A DNA stretch of 5,486 bases from Solirubrobacteraceae bacterium (GTDB taxonomy: Bacteria; Actinomycetota; Thermoleophilia; Solirubrobacterales; Solirubrobacteraceae): the NCBI GenBank assembly GCA_016462245.1, contig JAEMTR010000100.1, positions 1 to 5,486 on the forward strand, read 5' to 3'. Of this stretch, positions 4,739 to 5,486 are shown piece after piece. The translations under genes were made by a program, and so were the position numbers. The first letter of the stretch is position 1; the number at the start of each line of letters is the position of its first letter. The notes below the pieces were generated by a model. It had not been told where the DNA came from. It ran no database searches and saw nothing but the letters and a program-made list of their open reading frames with translations.

Positions 4739-5486
4739 GCAGCAGGTTGTAGAAGATCGTGGCTGGCAGGCGGCCCTCGAGCAGGCTGCGGTCGACCTTC
4801 TGCAAGGCGAGGTAGCCGCGGAAGGCGTACTGACGCCAGAACATCGGCACGTCCTCAGGCGCAGCGGTTGCTTCCAGTGCGCGGTTAGTCCAGCCGAACC
4901 AGTTGGCCAGTAGCTCCTCGCCGCGAACCTGGACCTCTTCGAAGCCGGCGCCGCCCGTGATCGCCTCCAGCTCGGAGGGGACGAAGGCATGAACATCAAC
5001 GTGCTGCTCAAGATCGTGGTTATGCACGCCGCCGTCGCTATCGCCGACGGTTGCCGGTGCGGCCCGCAGCGCCGCGCGCCAGAGCGGCGCGGCCGTCGTA
5101 GCTGCGCGCTTTGGCAGCTGCGCGATGCGATCGCCATTGCGCGACGGCTCGCCGGCGAAGATCACTACGCCGCCCGGTTTTAGAACGCGGAAGAACTCGG
5201 CGAAGGCTTGATCAAGATCGGGGATGTGATGGAGCACGGCGTGGCCGAGTACAAGCTCGAAGCTTTCGTCCTCGAACGGCAGTGCCTCGGCGTCGCAGAC
5301 CTCCGTTGTAACGTCAAGGCCAAGCTGGTTGGCGTTGCCTTGCAGCGCTTCGATCATTCCTGGCGAGATGTCGGTGCAGGTTGCTTCGTCGATCACGCCC
5401 GCCATCAACATGTGGAGCGAGAAGTAGCCGGTGCCGGCGCCGATCTCGAGCGAGCGGCCGAAGTGGGGGAGCGGGCCGCCGAGCGC
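4716..5486 (-). CDS. Class I SAM-dependent methyltransferase (5' truncated by window)
   Basis: The minus-strand frame is open from the right edge (5486) to a TGA (complement of 4716-4718), giving 256 visible residues with the N-terminus missing. An internal ATG at 5411 could be mistaken for the start, but the 25 residues before it hold SAM-binding motif I, LEIGAGTGYFSL, so the gene must begin beyond the window. Next come the acidic ribose-binding strand end (TDISPGMI), the motif DAEALPFEDESFELVLGHAVLHHI (adenine contact and post-I region) and RVLKPGG with a following strand VVIFAGEPS, all typical of Methyltransf_11-type enzymes. The C-terminal half has an HDLEQHVDVHAF segment, NWFGWTNRALEAT and FRGYLALQKVDRSLLE, which I recall from an uncharacterised actinobacterial group. 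No substrate-defining motif is recognised. It converges on the (6-4) photolyase gene with overlapping 3' ends. Confidence 0.9.
   Translation of the reverse strand, partial: ALGGPLPHFGRSLEIGAGTGYFSLHMLMAGVIDEATCTDISPGMIEALQGNANQLGLDVTTEVCDAEALPFEDESFELVLGHAVLHHIPDLDQAFAEFFRVLKPGGVVIFAGEPSRNGDRIAQLPKRAATTAAPLWRAALRAAPATVGDSDGGVHNHDLEQHVDVHAFVPSELEAITGGAGFEEVQVRGEELLANWFGWTNRALEATAAPEDVPMFWRQYAFRGYLALQKVDRSLLEGRLPATIFYNLLLSARRPD

Noticed and set aside
3998..5137. A 379-codon open frame on the minus strand covering the end of the FeS-BCP gene and part of the methyltransferase
   Set aside because: It is out of frame with the methyltransferase and antisense to the cysteine-cluster region of the photolyase. 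The translation is low-complexity Arg/Ala/Ser without domain motifs.
1..5486. Search for mobile elements, CRISPR repeats, tRNA or rRNA genes, and phage or defence genes
   Set aside because: No transposase or integrase motif, no spaced direct repeats and no tRNA cloverleaf were seen by eye. The window is almost fully accounted for by ordinary genes.

Overview
The window is G+C-rich and densely coded on both strands, with very short gaps. It looks like an actinobacterium, and my best guess is the class Thermoleophilia (Solirubrobacterales-like). That guess rests on the base composition and codon style, and on several genes resembling families I associate with that class: the small lipoprotein, the LON-domain protein ending in NGRVRFG, the roughly 93-residue alpha/beta-barrel protein and the SAM methyltransferase. 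No rRNA or marker gene is present to confirm it.

Layout, left to right. (1) Positions 2-262 (+) are the C-terminal end of a gamma-glutamyltransferase cut by the window edge. (2) Positions 259-699 (+) encode a small secreted lipoprotein whose GTG start overlaps the ggt stop by 4 nt. (3) Positions 696-1334 (-) encode a stand-alone LON substrate-binding-domain protein, convergent with the lipoprotein gene and sharing its stop region. (4) Positions 1335-1479 form a divergent intergenic region. (5) Positions 1480-1761 (+) encode a 93-residue protein, probably a dimeric alpha/beta-barrel (ABM-like) fold. (6) Positions 1762-1825 are a short gap packed with competing GC hairpins and a possible leaderless promoter. 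(7) Positions 1826-3235 (+) encode a class I CPD-type DNA photolyase. (8) Positions 3242-4738 (+), starting 6 nt later, encode an iron-sulfur bacterial cryptochrome/(6-4) photolyase (FeS-BCP, PhrB/CryB type). (9) Positions 4716-5486 (-) encode a class I SAM-dependent methyltransferase that runs off the right edge, converges on the photolyase pair and overlaps it by 23 bp.

The biological centre is the tandem photolyase pair. One member by family should repair cyclobutane pyrimidine dimers and the other should repair (6-4) photoproducts, so this two-gene unit could reverse both major UV lesions with light. Residues aligned by eye support both assignments: an intact Trp triad and flavin-proximal Asn in the first, and four Fe-S cysteines with matching spacing in the second. 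Each also carries a substitution at a substrate-contact position (Glu to Gln in the CPD enzyme, first His to Asn in the FeS-BCP). The remaining genes are ordinary housekeeping or lineage-specific genes, and I see no mobile element, CRISPR array, RNA gene or phage feature. I do not see a wholly new system here. The points most worth checking are the photolyase pair, its active-site variants and the structured leader in front of it.
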